Assembly (NCBI RefSeq): GCF_025766255.1
Contig: NW_026516686.1
Coordinates: 62,001 to 126,000 of the forward strand
Direction: 5' to 3'
Origin: Zychaea mexicana
Lineage: Eukaryota; Mucoromycota; Mucoromycetes; Mucorales; Lichtheimiaceae
Length of the DNA: 64,000 nucleotides
A program made the translations under genes and the position numbers. Shown one piece after another: positions 11,160-23,352 of the stretch (positions are counted from its first letter, which is position 1; the number at the start of each line of letters is the position of its first letter). The notes beneath the pieces were generated by a model, which worked only from the letters and a program-made list of their open reading frames with translations, was not told the DNA's origin and made no database searches.

Positions 11160-13235
11160 TCAATACAACCTGGAAACAGGTTGAAATCATTTTTGTGTTT
11201 ATGCACAATATAATTTTTGGCCTTTTTTTATGCGTTTTTTAATCACTTTCTTATTACATTATGTAGTACTTTCTATCGATTTTTATAGAGAAGAAGGAGA
11301 TACTATCGTAAAAACGAAGTTATGGAGAGAAAACATTGTAAGTTTTTTGATGGTGCTTATTCTATGCGGGTAACAGTTGTAGTTAACAACCGCATTTCTA
11401 AGTTGATGATTTATATGGGAAGCTATAAGTACAAAGACGTAGTAGCAGCGGTACTGACTATAGTCACACTACACATTATGCTGAAGCATGTATATCTCGG
11501 AAAGGGTAAAATAACAAGATGCAACTAGTTTATAATGACTTCAATAGTGTTGCTTTTGTACTTGTCGTAAAGCAGAAAGGGTATCATTCATACTATCCGT
11601 CCCCTACTAGTTGATGAAAGTAAGATCACAACTACTTGATGTGTACGTGTTCGATAGAGCGGTACGTGAGTGGAGCTCAAGTATCAAGACTTTATTTGGA
11701 TGACAATAACGATTTGACGAAACATGAATTGAGAGCTAACCAGACATTCCTCAAGCCAATAACCGCAAATACAATAGTAAGCCCAAATAAAATATTAATT
11801 ATTCTTCGTGCTACCTTTGAAGAGAGGGGAAAGAAAAAGAAACACGCCATGTAATCTCTGTATTGTTTCCCATGAGTTTGGCTTATTTCACCTGCAACTT
11901 CTTTGTTTGCTGCTCTCGCTATTTGAAGCTTATGAGCTAATGATCCAAATACCTGTTGATCTGTTTCGTTGCTCGAACAATAGCGCTTGTAATTTCGCTT
12001 CTATGAAACATTGTCATCTAGCGGCCAATTGACCGATCTCAGTTATTATAGAATAGCTTCGAGTCAAAGCTATATAAAAATGATGACGCAAAGCGAAAGG
12101 AACGTCTTGCTCATAGCATATCCAGCGAATATAAATCTTCTGAGATGTATCCAAGCATATACAGGCTACACAAGGGATATATTACTTGTCGCTAAGGTTA
12201 CTAATCGCATTGCGTGCATCTTCGGGATCATGATATACAACGCACAGTAGCACTATCATGTTTATTGCGGTCCCGAAAGAAGTTATATGAACGGAGGGAA
12301 ACGTGTGCAATACAACATTTCTTGTGTACGTCATTCATCTATATTAGGGCAATACTTCTACAATTAGTACAGCTTTCTTTTTTATCTGTGAGAGTGTTTA
12401 ATAAACATATTTCAGAATCCATGAAAGCAGTAACACGTGCTTTCTTATTTTTAAAAACAGTTGCACATCATTCAAAGTGTAAGAAAGCCAAGATTTATTT
12501 GATAGAGGGTCAAACTTACTGGATGGTCATGAGAGTTGAAATTTACAACTTGATGGACATAAGTGTCAGAATTCATCCTACGAAATTATTGGGTTGGATC
12601 TAAAGTGGTAGATAAAACTCCCATCTCCACGCGTTTAATCGTATTCCTTATACCCACGGGAGGTATACGGATGTCATACTAGCTCTGAGGTGGCTTGCGG
12701 TTTGGTCTTAATATGCCATCGGCACTGTTCACGTTATCGGTGGTCGTATATAATCCTATTCCCTGGCCCGGCAGCGGTCTGGAAGCAAGCGTTACAGTAT
12801 ATGTATGACAGATAATAATATCACCGCTATCAGGAAACCGAAACATGCATGTAGTGCTGTAACGATGTCAATTTTTAAGCAGCACTGCAAATACAACGGT
12901 AAGTGGGAATGGCACCAGTATATCAAACCAATAGACTTTGCAAGGTAATGGATACCGAAAAGGAAGATACTTGATAAAAAAATTATTTCTAAGCGTGATC
13001 GACATTACGACGACGTCATACTGCTGTAGCATGTGCTACACCTGTTCTTTATGCGTCTATAAATATGATTGCAGCACACTTTTAATGTAATGGCTTATTA
13101 TAATACTTTTAATTGAGAGAATAATCTTCAGCTTTGTGATAGTAATCCTTTAATTTGTGAAAAAAAAGGGAAATTAAAGGGATGGACTGGTAATTCCTTT
13201 GATGAGTAGATTCTAAACTAGAGAAAATAAAGCTC
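11160..13235. other. Gene-poor region, no supported gene
   Basis: About 2.1 kb between the tRNA and the ornithine decarboxylase 3' end. A 129-codon plus-strand open frame at 12214-12603 is mostly unconvincing; its last 60 codons have a protein-like composition but no recognised domain. Nothing else is supported. The 3' untranslated region of the decarboxylase lies at the right edge. Confidence 0.45.
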
Positions 13236-14097
13236 TTATTCAAAAGTATTTGTGTAAATGACTTCGGATTGCTTGAAGCCATTGAACTTGGAAGCGGCAC
13301 AAATGGTATATGCGCCCATGTTCTCCCAGTAGATCCAGTCACCATCATCCAATACGGGCAACTTGGCCTCCTTGGCAAGACAATCGATCGAGTCACATGT
13401 AGGGCCCCAGATGCTGCTGGTGAATGTGGGTCCTTTATCATCCTCCACCTTCACGTTGTTTTTCTCTTCATTATCAAGGGCCAATTTGCCACCTCGCGTC
13501 AAAACCTGTGGGTACACCTCTTGATGGTCAAATAAGATGCAGTTGAACGAGCCGTACATGCCATCATTGACATAATCTAATCAACATTGTGTTACACACA
13601 TATATAAGTATCACAAATTTGGTGTACAAACTAGAAATTAAATAAAGCAATTGCTTACACATATACTGCGTCTCATTTTCAGCAACAACGGTACGGCGAC
13701 CAATAACATGAGTGCAGACAGTAAACGCTGAAGCTACATAGTAGCGACCTGGCTCGGCGATGACCTGTGGGAAGCAAAAACCTAAATTTAGAGGGTCGGG
13801 TGTATGCAAAACAGGGCGATAATGTATACATTTGGACAACAACACGTACACGAACTTCAGGCGGAAACAAGGCATCCACAGCAGGACCCAAGACAGCAGC
13901 GACCTTTTCGAACGTTATACCCTCCTTGACATTGTTCGAAGGGAATCCGCCACCAACATCGAGGATGGAGAAAGCCGGAAGACCAACTTTCTCGGCTTGA
14001 TCAAACACACGACGTGCACGGACCACCGCATCCGCAAATGCATTCTCATCGTAGCAGCCACTGCCCACATGGAAGCTAAAAAAACGGATGCGTGAGT

Positions 14098-14134
<37 letters not shown>

Positions 14135-14963
14135 GTATCGCATGATTCAATATCACCCAGAAAGAAGGAAGAAAACCACATGACTGGCATTGCATGAGTG
14201 GATTAATCACGACAAAAAAATTAAGTTCTTTACCTGACACCAACAACATTGAGATTCAAGTCCTTTGCAGTCTGCAACAAGTCCTCAGTCAAGTCCAAAG
14301 GAGCACCAAACTTAAGCCCGAGCTGGCAAAGCGACTTTGAATCATCAGTCAGGATACGCAGCAGCAATTCGGCGTCAGGGTACAGTTTCTTAATCTTGTA
14401 CAGCTCCTCGGCATTATCGAACGTCATTCGAGCAACGTTGTGTTGCGCAGCAAAGCGGATGAACGAGGCTTGCTTGCAAGGATTGGCGTAGATGATGCGC
14501 GAAGGTTCGACGCCCACGTTCAAGACCTGTTGGATTTCGGACTTGCTGGCGCAATCAAAGCCAATACCCAACGACGCCAAAAGCTTGACAACCATCGGAT
14601 CGGGGTTGGACTTGACGGCTATTGCGTTTTAAGGAGAAGGAGAAAGAACAAACAGTTTAGCGCCAATGCAGTCGTAAGGGAGAAAGCTTTTTTTTTCTGT
14701 GTCTTACCGAAAAAGGGCTCAATTCGTGGCAGCAACGCCTTCCAACGCAAATGCTGGCGATACACTTCACCCAGATCGCCTACGAAAAACGCATTTTCTT
14801 GATCGAGTTCCCATTTCTGGACAGACATCGCGTCGAGCTTGTCCTTGATGACTTCTTTGACGCTGCGCGTGTACACGGGCTTGTCTTGCATGGGTTGTTT
14901 GTCGAACAACTTGGTTTGGGGTGCTTGGTCAAGCAAAACAGCGGTTTCCAACTCGGTGTGCAT
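13236..14963 (-). CDS. spe1: Ornithine decarboxylase
   Basis: Five minus-strand exons: 14963-14708, 14618-14234, 14075-13850, 13764-13659 and 13576-13236, giving 437 residues in frame, a normal length for eukaryotic ODC. It is a fold-III PLP enzyme that converts ornithine to putrescine, the first step of polyamine synthesis, in the cytosol. The PLP lysine is in [11 protein letters not shown] (about K88, codon split by intron 1). Also visible are FHVGSGC, the glycine loop [10 protein letters not shown], the phosphate-binding IAEPGRYYV, and the C-terminal [10 protein letters not shown] with the active-site cysteine (about C385). Mature ODC is a head-to-tail dimer. Intron 2 contains an (AT)14 run. 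The exon 3 donor could be CGT|GTACGT (chosen) or two codons later. Confidence 0.95.
14101..14128. repeat. (AT)14 microsatellite in an ODC intron
   Basis: 28 nt of perfect AT dinucleotide repeat inside the second intron of the ornithine decarboxylase gene. Confidence 0.9.
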
Positions 14964-15688
14964 CGGTGGCAGTAGTATATATATGTGCTTGTGTTGTAGG
15001 TGAAAGAAAAAGGTGTGCAGGTTCTTTTTGGAAGAAGAATAAAGGTGAGGATGTATAAGGCTTCAGGAATAGCAGAATATGATAGTTAGAGAGGAAAATT
15101 AAAGGGGCCCCGTGTAGTGGAGATGGGTAGATGTTGGAGAGAGAGGATAGTAAGAAAACAGTTAAGAACGATAAATGAGATTCTCCTTTTTTAAATCAGC
15201 AGAGTCTCAGGCAAGCCAAGGAGGAAAGCCCCGCCGGTTGTATAAGCTGAAAACAAGTCTGGTTTCTGAAGTCGTGATGGGCGACAACGGGTCTGACTAG
15301 GGACAGCCCGCGAGAAGCGAAAAATAAGAGTAAAGCCGAAGGTGGTAGATTAACTGAATGTACTCAAAGAAATGTAGTACTCCAGCAATTAATAAAGATA
15401 AGTGGATGGGTTAGGGTTATTTAGTTAAAAAAAAGGGTAAAGCGTAGTGCAGATGTGTGCGAGAGAGATGCAGTGATTGCGAAAAGTAAAGAAGAAAAAA
15501 CGAGAATCGTTAGTGTCGTTTCAATTTGAGAGGAGTTATTTTTAGATGTGGATTGTAAACATCGCAAAACGTGACTACGTTTTTACTACATTGCGCAGTG
15601 TACCAAAAAAAAAAAACGGGAATTGGCTCGAAATGCCTCAATAAGTAAAGTAAGAGAGAGTAAATTAAATAGTCTATTAATGCGTTCT
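14964..15688. promoter_or_regulatory. ODC upstream region and coq1 3' flank
   Basis: 725 nt between two minus-strand genes. The right part holds the coq1 3' untranslated region; the rest is the promoter and leader of the decarboxylase. A local GC-rich patch (about 15195-15320) contrasts with the AT-rich surroundings. No coding frame or RNA gene is recognised. Confidence 0.45.
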
Positions 15689-17505
15689 TTAATGTCGTCT
15701 AGTAAGCAGTTTTTCCGTCAGTTGTATTAAAGCTGACCGAGCATCTGAAGGAGGAAGCTTCTTGATGGCGTCAATGGCCGTATTGCAGTGTTCTTCGGCC
15801 AATGCCAGTGTCTTTTTTAAGCCGTCGCTTTGGTATACTAATAATCTCGCCTAACAAGCATCAAAAAAACCCCGTTAATTCGTTATTATTAAAGATCCTT
15901 TTGCTTTCCCCTCTCCTTTTCCCCAATTGATCCTAGAGCAGGCAGTACCTTTTCCACATCGCCTTCGTTAGCAAATTTCCGCTTGATCAAAGGCTCTAGT
16001 TCAGGGAATTCTTCCCATGCGAAGAGCACAGGAGCAGTCGCCAATCCCAGCTTGAGATCTGCTCCCGCCGGCTTGCCTAGATCTGCAGCAGTAACAGTAA
16101 AATCGAGCATATCATCGACCAGCTAATATAACTCAATTAGTAAAATCCCTACAAGTAAGTAAATGCAACACATCCATTCACACAGTCACACACACACATA
16201 TAATTATCGTAAATACAGCGATCGATCTAACGATGATCACCCACTGTTAAATAGCTCACTACTACTGCTACTATCCAAGAAGACCAAACCAAACCAACGC
16301 ACCTGGAATGCAAGGCCGAGATTCCGACCGAATTTAAAAGCAATATCTGCCACTTCAGGTGTACAATCGGCCAGCACTGCAGACGATTTACAACTCTGTG
16401 CAATCAAACTACCCGTCTTCATGTATGTCTTTTCGATATAATAATCAAATGTCGTCTTGGCTTTGCCATCCTGATCTCGCGTGTTCTTGAGCTGCATGAA
16501 TTCACCCTCGACAAGGTTTGCGAGACACGTTGCCATCAGTTCAATGCATTCTGCGTTGCGTAACCGGGCCAAAGCCAAGGATGCTCTGGCGAGTAAGAAG
16601 TCACCCGCCAAGACAGCCATCTTGTTACCAAAACTGGCATTGGCTGACGGCAGGTTTCGGCGAGTTGCAGAGGCATCAATCACATCGTCATGGAGTAACG
16701 ACGCGGTGTGGATCATTTCTGAAATCTCGGCCAAACGTCGCTGTGTAGGCAAGATTGTGCAGCCTTGGTGTGTGATCGATGGAGTATAATGGGTTTGTTG
16801 GTCGAATACGTCCTTTTCCAGGATGTTTTGCAAGCCATTCGAGATGGGAGTATCAATCGATCGAAAGTTGTGCATTATTTTTGTTGAGTTTTCGTCGTTA
16901 TCGTTATTATTATCGCTTGCTGATGATAATGGTGCTGATGATGATGAAAGGGCTGTGTTGCTTGTCTTTTTAGGTGCTATGCTGGTCGCTTGTGCAATCA
17001 AAAGTACCAACAGCGGACGAATATGCTTGCCGTCTGCACTGAAATAGTGCTTCGCGACCGTGTTGAGTGAAGGGTGTCCACTACCCAAAAGTTTTGCAAT
17101 GTTGCCCTTGATATCCCATAGATCGCGTCCAACAAGTTTGGTCGGGTCAATGATAGGTTGTGGTTCAAGTTTTTCGACATCGTCCTTGACTAGACTTTGG
17201 GCTTCGCGTACGGCTTGATTCCAAGTGGCTGCTTCGCCAGTGAAGGGTACCGAAGAGGAGCTATCGTTGTTAGCAGTAGCTGACCGGAGAGGCATGACTG
17301 TGGATCGCAGTGTGCTGTTGATACCTTCGGCGATCTTGCTTAATGGCGACTCGTCGACTTGTTTTGTTGCTGCTGTTGCTTCTGCTGCTGCTTTACTGTA
17401 TGTGCGCGTCGACGTTGTTCGAAAGCTGGCTGCACAAGATATGCGTAGCCTGGCCGCAGTGGTACGGGTGGGCCGTGTCGATGCTCGAGTAATCGCCGGT
17501 ATCAT
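15689..17505 (-). CDS. coq1: Mitochondrial trans-polyprenyl diphosphate synthase (Coq1)
   Basis: Three minus-strand exons: 17505-16303, 16122-15949 and 15850-15689, giving 512 residues. The enzyme makes the long polyprenyl diphosphate tail of ubiquinone from IPP and an allylic starter, at the mitochondrial inner membrane. Motifs: GKHIRP near residue 160; the first aspartate-rich motif LLHDDVIDASATRR (DDxxD at about 273-277); GLAFQLVDDMLD (second DDxxD at about 404-408), interrupted by intron 1 exactly between Q and L. The N-terminus is Arg/Ser/Thr-rich without acidic residues (first 40 residues), as a mitochondrial transit peptide should be. Residues about 175-250 are a low-complexity insertion before the first motif, as in other fungal Coq1 proteins. 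Chain length cannot be read by eye. Confidence 0.95.
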
Positions 17506-20500
17506 TGTCTTTGTGTGTCTTGAATTGAGAGGGGCGTCTTATGTTGAATAAGTTATATTTTTTTTTGTTGATACGAATAAGAAAGACTCGGGCCATTTTT
17601 GTTCCCGCTGGCCCCCATCCCCTCTTGCACCCCTTCCACACAACATTTTCGAGATTTTCGTGGCTGAGACGCAAATATCAATATGCGTCAAGTTGCTTCT
17701 TCCGACTCCACGTTCTCGTTTTGTCATGCTCACACTCTCTGGGCTGTCAAGCAACAGCCAGCGTTTATCTTAATCTTCACTATCAGCAGCGAGCCTAGCA
17801 GCTCAAAATGTCTTAGCTACATATCACTTATCCGCTTATTGACAAATCTTATTCGTACACTGCAATTTGAAAACAGCAGCAACAGTTGTCCAAAGAAACA
17901 TTATCTGAAACTGATTGATTTGATATTGGCACGTGCGAGCGCGATTTCCTCGCTTCAAACGCAGGGGGTGGTGAGGGATTGGGAAGAGAACATTCACGTA
18001 ACCCGTGACGAGCCCTCATGCCGTATGCTGCAGAGTAAGGTTTTTATGACAATTATCATAAAAGCGGTAATAAAGCAGTCATTACAATTTACCCGGTTCT
18101 TAGTCTTAAAGTAAATATAAGTTTAGTCTCTTTAGTACGGCTCAAGCTACGAATCAATGGTTTAATAATAATCGCAAGGCTGGATAGCTACGGATGATGT
18201 ACTCACCACTACAGTTCCACGTAGTGCTATAATGCACCAGCTCTTGGATATATCAGAAACGGCCAAAAAAAAGCAAAAACCACCATTGCACTTAATGACC
18301 ATCATGGTCTGGTCAGTTTGTCGGATTTTTTGTCAAGTAGTTTAGAGAGTGAGAGAGAGCGAGGTCTCGCCAGCTAAAACAACAAGGTAATAGCTGCAAA
18401 CTTTTTTTCACTGCTTTACCATTTTTGAACCTGAGGTCTGGTAGCATCTTGTAATCACCGTCGAAAATGTTCTTTTTCCACCGAATAATACAATCCAGAA
18501 CAAAAGAAAGACTTGTCTTAAAACCAGCTTGTTACTGAGCACACACCGTTGAGGTGTGCTCGTAAAAAAATTGAGATAGCTCTGCTTAAATGTGAGTCTG
18601 TCCCGTGGAAGAAGTACCTTAGAAAGAAGGAAAATGGCTTTTTTGTTATACACTCAGCATCTACCAATAGGTACATTGTCAGAGGACACTGGGATCCCTT
18701 CCTGCAGTAAAAGCTTATACCCGGGTAGTAATCGGATGTTATTTTATGACAACCGACACAAAAGCAGGCCTTGCTGAATATTTCGTTGCTCTCTATGCTA
18801 TAATAAAGGCCACAATTACAACACACAACCGCTATTCCACAGGATATGAAGCGGCTTTGGTCCAGTGACTTATATGATGCATCGCAAAGTGGAATCAACA
18901 TTCGACATCAAACAATAGCATCGGCAACAGCAACAATAATACCGGCACTATTTCTATTTGCTTCCAGAAGGATACATACCATTATGCAGTCCCATACTGA
19001 CTGCGAGTGAAGAAGCTCTCGAAGGCAACGATACCATAAACAAGATCGATATCTGTTAGCCCTTAACAACGCACATAAATTTCGGACGACCACCACCATC
19101 TTAAGCGTCCACAGTATCCTGACCAACGTAGCAACAGCAATAGCAATGGCATCATCAGCGCCATCATCATCTTGATGCTCGTTTAATCTTAACTTTGATA
19201 TAGCAAGTCGGGATATGTAACTTATGCTGAAAAGCAATATGAATAGTAGCTAGTATATTGGGAAGGAGGGGCACAGCTGAAAAATAAACACACGAGTATA
19301 TGTATATTATTATGATTAGCATTACAAAAACTCATGTTACTCATGTGTAAATGGTTAATGAAATGGTGTATGGGCTATTGACATATGAAGCATCACGCCG
19401 AAGAAAAGATGATTGCGGATACTAGGTTTGAGATTGTTTTCAGATAAAGATCGCGTTCAACAAGAACCTGTTCATTATTAGACAATGGCGAATATTGTAT
19501 ACAGTGGATGAGTATCTACTAACCAGATATCTTCTGACTCAATAAGAGTGTCGAAAATTTAAAAGAAAAAAACGATATTGATAGAATAGATGGGGGTATA
19601 TTACTAAATAAAAAGTAGGTATAGCTCATACAGAGTGTGGTGATACAGATATGTAAACAGCTAGAGCGTGATCATCGATAAAGTATCTATATAATATATG
19701 CCTATCTAGCCAGTCCTCGTATTCGAGAGTGCCGTCGCCGATGTTTAAAGCCCTTTTACGGCACGCATGTATAGTGTTGAATGATTGTGACGCATCCAGC
19801 ACCAAACACCTCGTAAGCTTAATCCAGAACGCACTGCCACATCTTCTGGACTTTTTAGAGTCCAATAGGTTTTGTTCAGGTCTCAGCAACATCATCCACT
19901 TCCTCCTGCTCACACATCATCTCATTCAATACAGCCTTTGCGGATATAAATACTACAGCATTGGCTAATCATATTGGTCTAGACAGCTATAGTTGTAATG
20001 TATACTCACCAGATTACTGCTTAATTTTCAAGCAGTCTTTTTCTTTGACAGCAATACTGACGGCGGCGTCATGCCATTTTAGTCTCGGAATACCGCCAGA
20101 ATCGCGTCCGCATCACACTTGAACCACGTCGCCAACTCTGCACTTTCCTTCTTCTACATAATTGTTCAGCTCTTTTAGTAGCACGTGGGACTTCAATGCT
20201 CTAATTGGATACCTTCACGCAGTACATGTTGAATTCGTCCGCAACGCGAGCCACACAAAGAACCATTCGTCGCATTTTATGCAACAAACTGCTCAGAACT
20301 ATATAAGTAGGTTCTCTCAGATAACTTCGGTCAGTAGTTCTTTTTCACTCTCTTTCTTCCCATTAAATAAAGAATGTCATAGTTTTACCTTTCTTCTTTT
20401 TGTTTAATTCGACACGTCACTACGCTGTTAGCAGATGCTGCTATCACTGTCATTAGATCTGAAGTAGGTGTGTACGCTTAGTTGTGAACGTACCGATCGC

Positions 20501-21628
20501 ACTGACAACGATTTACTTTTCGCTTCTTCACTTACGTGAGTAGCTGAGAAGTACAAGCACTTTACAGGGTGGGATATAGCTCACTAGATACTTCGCTACT
20601 CTCAAAAGGATAAATGAAGTATTTTTTCGATATGCTGGCGCTTGTTAAACACATACCACGTAAATCTTAATGCTATTATAGTATCTGTGATGTTCAACAA
20701 CAGGAAGGGACCAGAAGCATTTGAGATTGCTTTTTAATTCTATAAGAATGAATGATTTATCCTTCACTTGTTTTCTACAGCTATTTATACACGACTAGGA
20801 TCTGTGACGATGAAAAGAAAAACCAGATAAATGATAGATCCGTTCAGCAATCTGACCAGTACATGTTGACACTGATTTCTAATCGAAACCACTGTAAGTC
20901 AGCTACGACAAAATCAGATCCTTTAGTTGAGGTCTTCATCAATAACAATATATGCATTATACCAACTTTTTTTTAGTGCTGATAAAACGGGCAACTATTC
21001 TTGAACGTGTATTGCCGCATACAATCAATCAATAGTTCCTCGTTCGATTTCCCGGATTCTGGCGGAGAAGGTCTGTACGTAATTTATATGATCATACTAT
21101 TACATATTCTCCTCTGCAGCCTCTTACTTTCCTGTGGATCTTTCTGACTCCTTGGGGACGCGAGAAGTAAGTGACGACACTAGATACTTTGTGTAACAAG
21201 CATATGAAAAATGATTTGGCAAAAGAAGTAAAGAAAAGCTAATTGAGAAAAAAACTTAGTACGAGAGCATGAATTCCTTAAGTTCATGTGCTGCTAGCTG
21301 TACCGGGGCGTGCGAAACAGGTACGACAACAAATACATTGTTTGCACATACATTCGAGCAAATACTATCAAGCACAGTTCTTATATAGTACCATTCAATA
21401 CTTTTCTTTACTAATTAGAAAATAGGCAGCGTCCCTGCAAACATAGACGGCGATTTATAGGTGTACCAAAATAGGTGAGATACTCCTTTTTATCTTTCCT
21501 GTTGTAATTTGGAGTCCAGAGTCCAGATATAAGCCGTGACATAAAATCAATTTCGCGTTAGCACTTCTGCAGCACAACTGTTTTCTTTACTTTTCAAAAT
21601 CCTATGTCAACAAGCAACGATCGTAGCA
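17506..21628. other. Gene-poor region, no supported gene
   Basis: About 4.1 kb. The left edge is the coq1 promoter. Open frames at 17683-18114 (plus, 143 codons) and 18518-18901 (minus, 127 codons, with several Cys pairs) have no recognisable domain, start context or splice partners and are not called as genes. No tRNA or transposon end was identified. Confidence 0.45.
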
Positions 21629-21744
21629 GCAATCTCCATAACAACAATATCTTCACAACATCAGTATTTTCATAAAAGCAATCTCCAAAACAACAGTATC
21701 TTCACAACATCAATATCTTCATAAAAATAATATCCATAACAACC
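21629..21744. repeat. 49-bp minisatellite, about 2.4 copies
   Basis: Units at 21629-21677 and 21678-21726 are nearly identical (CAATCTCCA, then AACAACA, TATCTTCACAACATCA, TCATAAAA). A partial third unit follows. Each unit itself contains a diverged internal repeat (ATCTTCA...AACATCA). Confidence 0.8.
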
Positions 21745-21821
21745 CTCAGACCTGACCCTACGATTTTCGTACTAAACATTACAAGACTTGGTTGGCTCTC
21801 ACTCTCTCCCTTACCACAAGC

Positions 21822-23352
21822 ATGTATTCATGTGATAACAACAGAATCAGGAATGTCAGAGAGGCCGATGTCATGTACAACCATTGGGAATTCTAGGGAA
21901 AAGTGTTCTGGGGGCACAAACATCAAGGCACATAGGTAATTTATATTTTTTGTTTTTGTAACTGAAAATTTCTGATAGAATAGTATAGTGACTAAAAGAA
22001 AACTTTATGTAAACAGAAAAGAACTGGGCAGCAAAGCGAATTCCAAGGCCCAAAACTTCAAAAGAAAGTTATCAGCGATTGAACATGTGGAAAACATTAA
22101 GACAGCGAGAAAGATGGACATGATCTTTGCAAGTGGCGAAGTTGAATACAGACCTTTGGAGATTGGTCAAAAATTTGACCTGACAAAGGAATTGCGAGAC
22201 AGTCGTCTCAAATTGCCTATCGTCATGAAGGACCAGCTTTTATCTATTTATCATACGGCACCCAAGCTCCTTCACAACATTCGAATTCTGGGTTACTATA
22301 TCAATGGTATATCATTTACACCAGAAAAAGAGATTGTATGTTGATGTTTGATGTATACTATAATGCTTGTCGAAGTAATGTCTGTACAGTGTGTTTATAG
22401 GTTCCTCTTTTGAGCTCATAGAAGTCCCAAATGGTATTAATTAAGAGGAGTAATCCTTAACTATTAATAATTCTCTAATATAGTTAACTTTGCAAAAATT
22501 ATATTATAAAAATTATATAAAATTGATGTTTCTTACATTTAATATGTCTTTTATAAATAATATATATAAAAGAAATAATAAAAGTAGCTTAATCTATCTA
22601 TAGATATATATTTATAGAGAAAATAATAAAATTATCTAAATATTTATTATTTAGAATAATTTATTAATTTTTGATAATTAGCTTTTTAAAGATTAATGAT
22701 TGAAAAAGATGAAACATACAAATGTTATATCTAATGATTAAATGATCCCCCCAGAATAGTAATGAAGAGGACATTAAATTACAGTAGTAACTTGCTCTAC
22801 CCTCTAAAGTTGTAAGTTGTAAACTTACAACACAACTCTTTTGTGGTTCTTTTTCTCTAGAGAAATAGGTTTTTGAGATGCGATAAAAATCTTTTGTAAT
22901 TTCAACATGTGTATCTTATTATAGATAAATCTTTTAAATGTAATTCTTTCAATGACCTATTAATAATGATAATTCTTCCAAGTACCACTGGCTACCTGAT
23001 GAACAATCCTGCTTAGTGCATCGCCAGTTTTTTTTTGCATGATGATGGACTTGACGACGCACCCAAAGGATATGTCACCTGTATACGTCGCACCAAAGTG
23101 CTCAATTTTCCGTCATCAGAACTTGACTTTGCCTCTCGCATGTCGTCCTTACTCCAATTGGCCACACTTGGTAAAGCGATTGTAGAAGAAACCGAGAAAC
23201 TTTACAGCGAATACACGCCTACAGTGCAGTCATGGATTCAAGCAAAAGAGGATTTCCCGCCATGTTACCCAATCGACTGTCCAACAAGCTCAGCATCAAC
23301 ATCAAAATCTCCTAAATCGTCATCCTCAAACAAGAAACAAAAGTCACAATAA
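21822..23352 (+). pseudogene. Decayed member of an uncharacterised Mucoromycota-type family
   Basis: Two well-formed coding blocks read as one protein: 21988-22335 (KTARKMDMIFASGEVEYRPL ... LHNIRILGYYINGISFTP) and 23017-23352 (GYVTCIRRTKVLNFPSSELD ..., ending in a Ser/Lys-rich tail). They join in frame if 22336-23016 is removed as a GTATGT...TTAG intron. At 681 nt that intron is five to ten times longer than others here and is strikingly AT-rich. An upstream block at 21822-21893 (READVMYNHWEF) runs into TAG in frame. From memory, the pattern resembles large families of uncharacterised Mucorales proteins, but this was not checked. It could be a live gene with a missing N-terminal exon. Confidence 0.55.
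22440..22990. repeat. AT-rich block within the decayed gene
   Basis: About 550 nt of extreme AT content with no coding frame. Near its right side are a TACAGTAGTAACTTGC sequence (TA followed by CAGT, as at pogo/Tc1-type ends, at 22780) and a palindrome TTGTAAGTTGTAAACTTACAA (about 22810). A matching opposite end was not found, so the nature of the insertion is open. Confidence 0.5.

Noticed and set aside
12214..12603. 129-codon plus-strand frame as a gene
   Set aside because: First half is unlike protein and no splice partners or domain were found.
17683..18114. 143-codon plus-strand frame as a gene divergent from coq1
   Set aside because: No domain, no homologue recalled, poor start context; it could be a chance frame.
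21600..21745. CRISPR-like array
   Set aside because: Only about 2.4 contiguous 49-bp units without unique spacers; it is a minisatellite in a eukaryotic genome.
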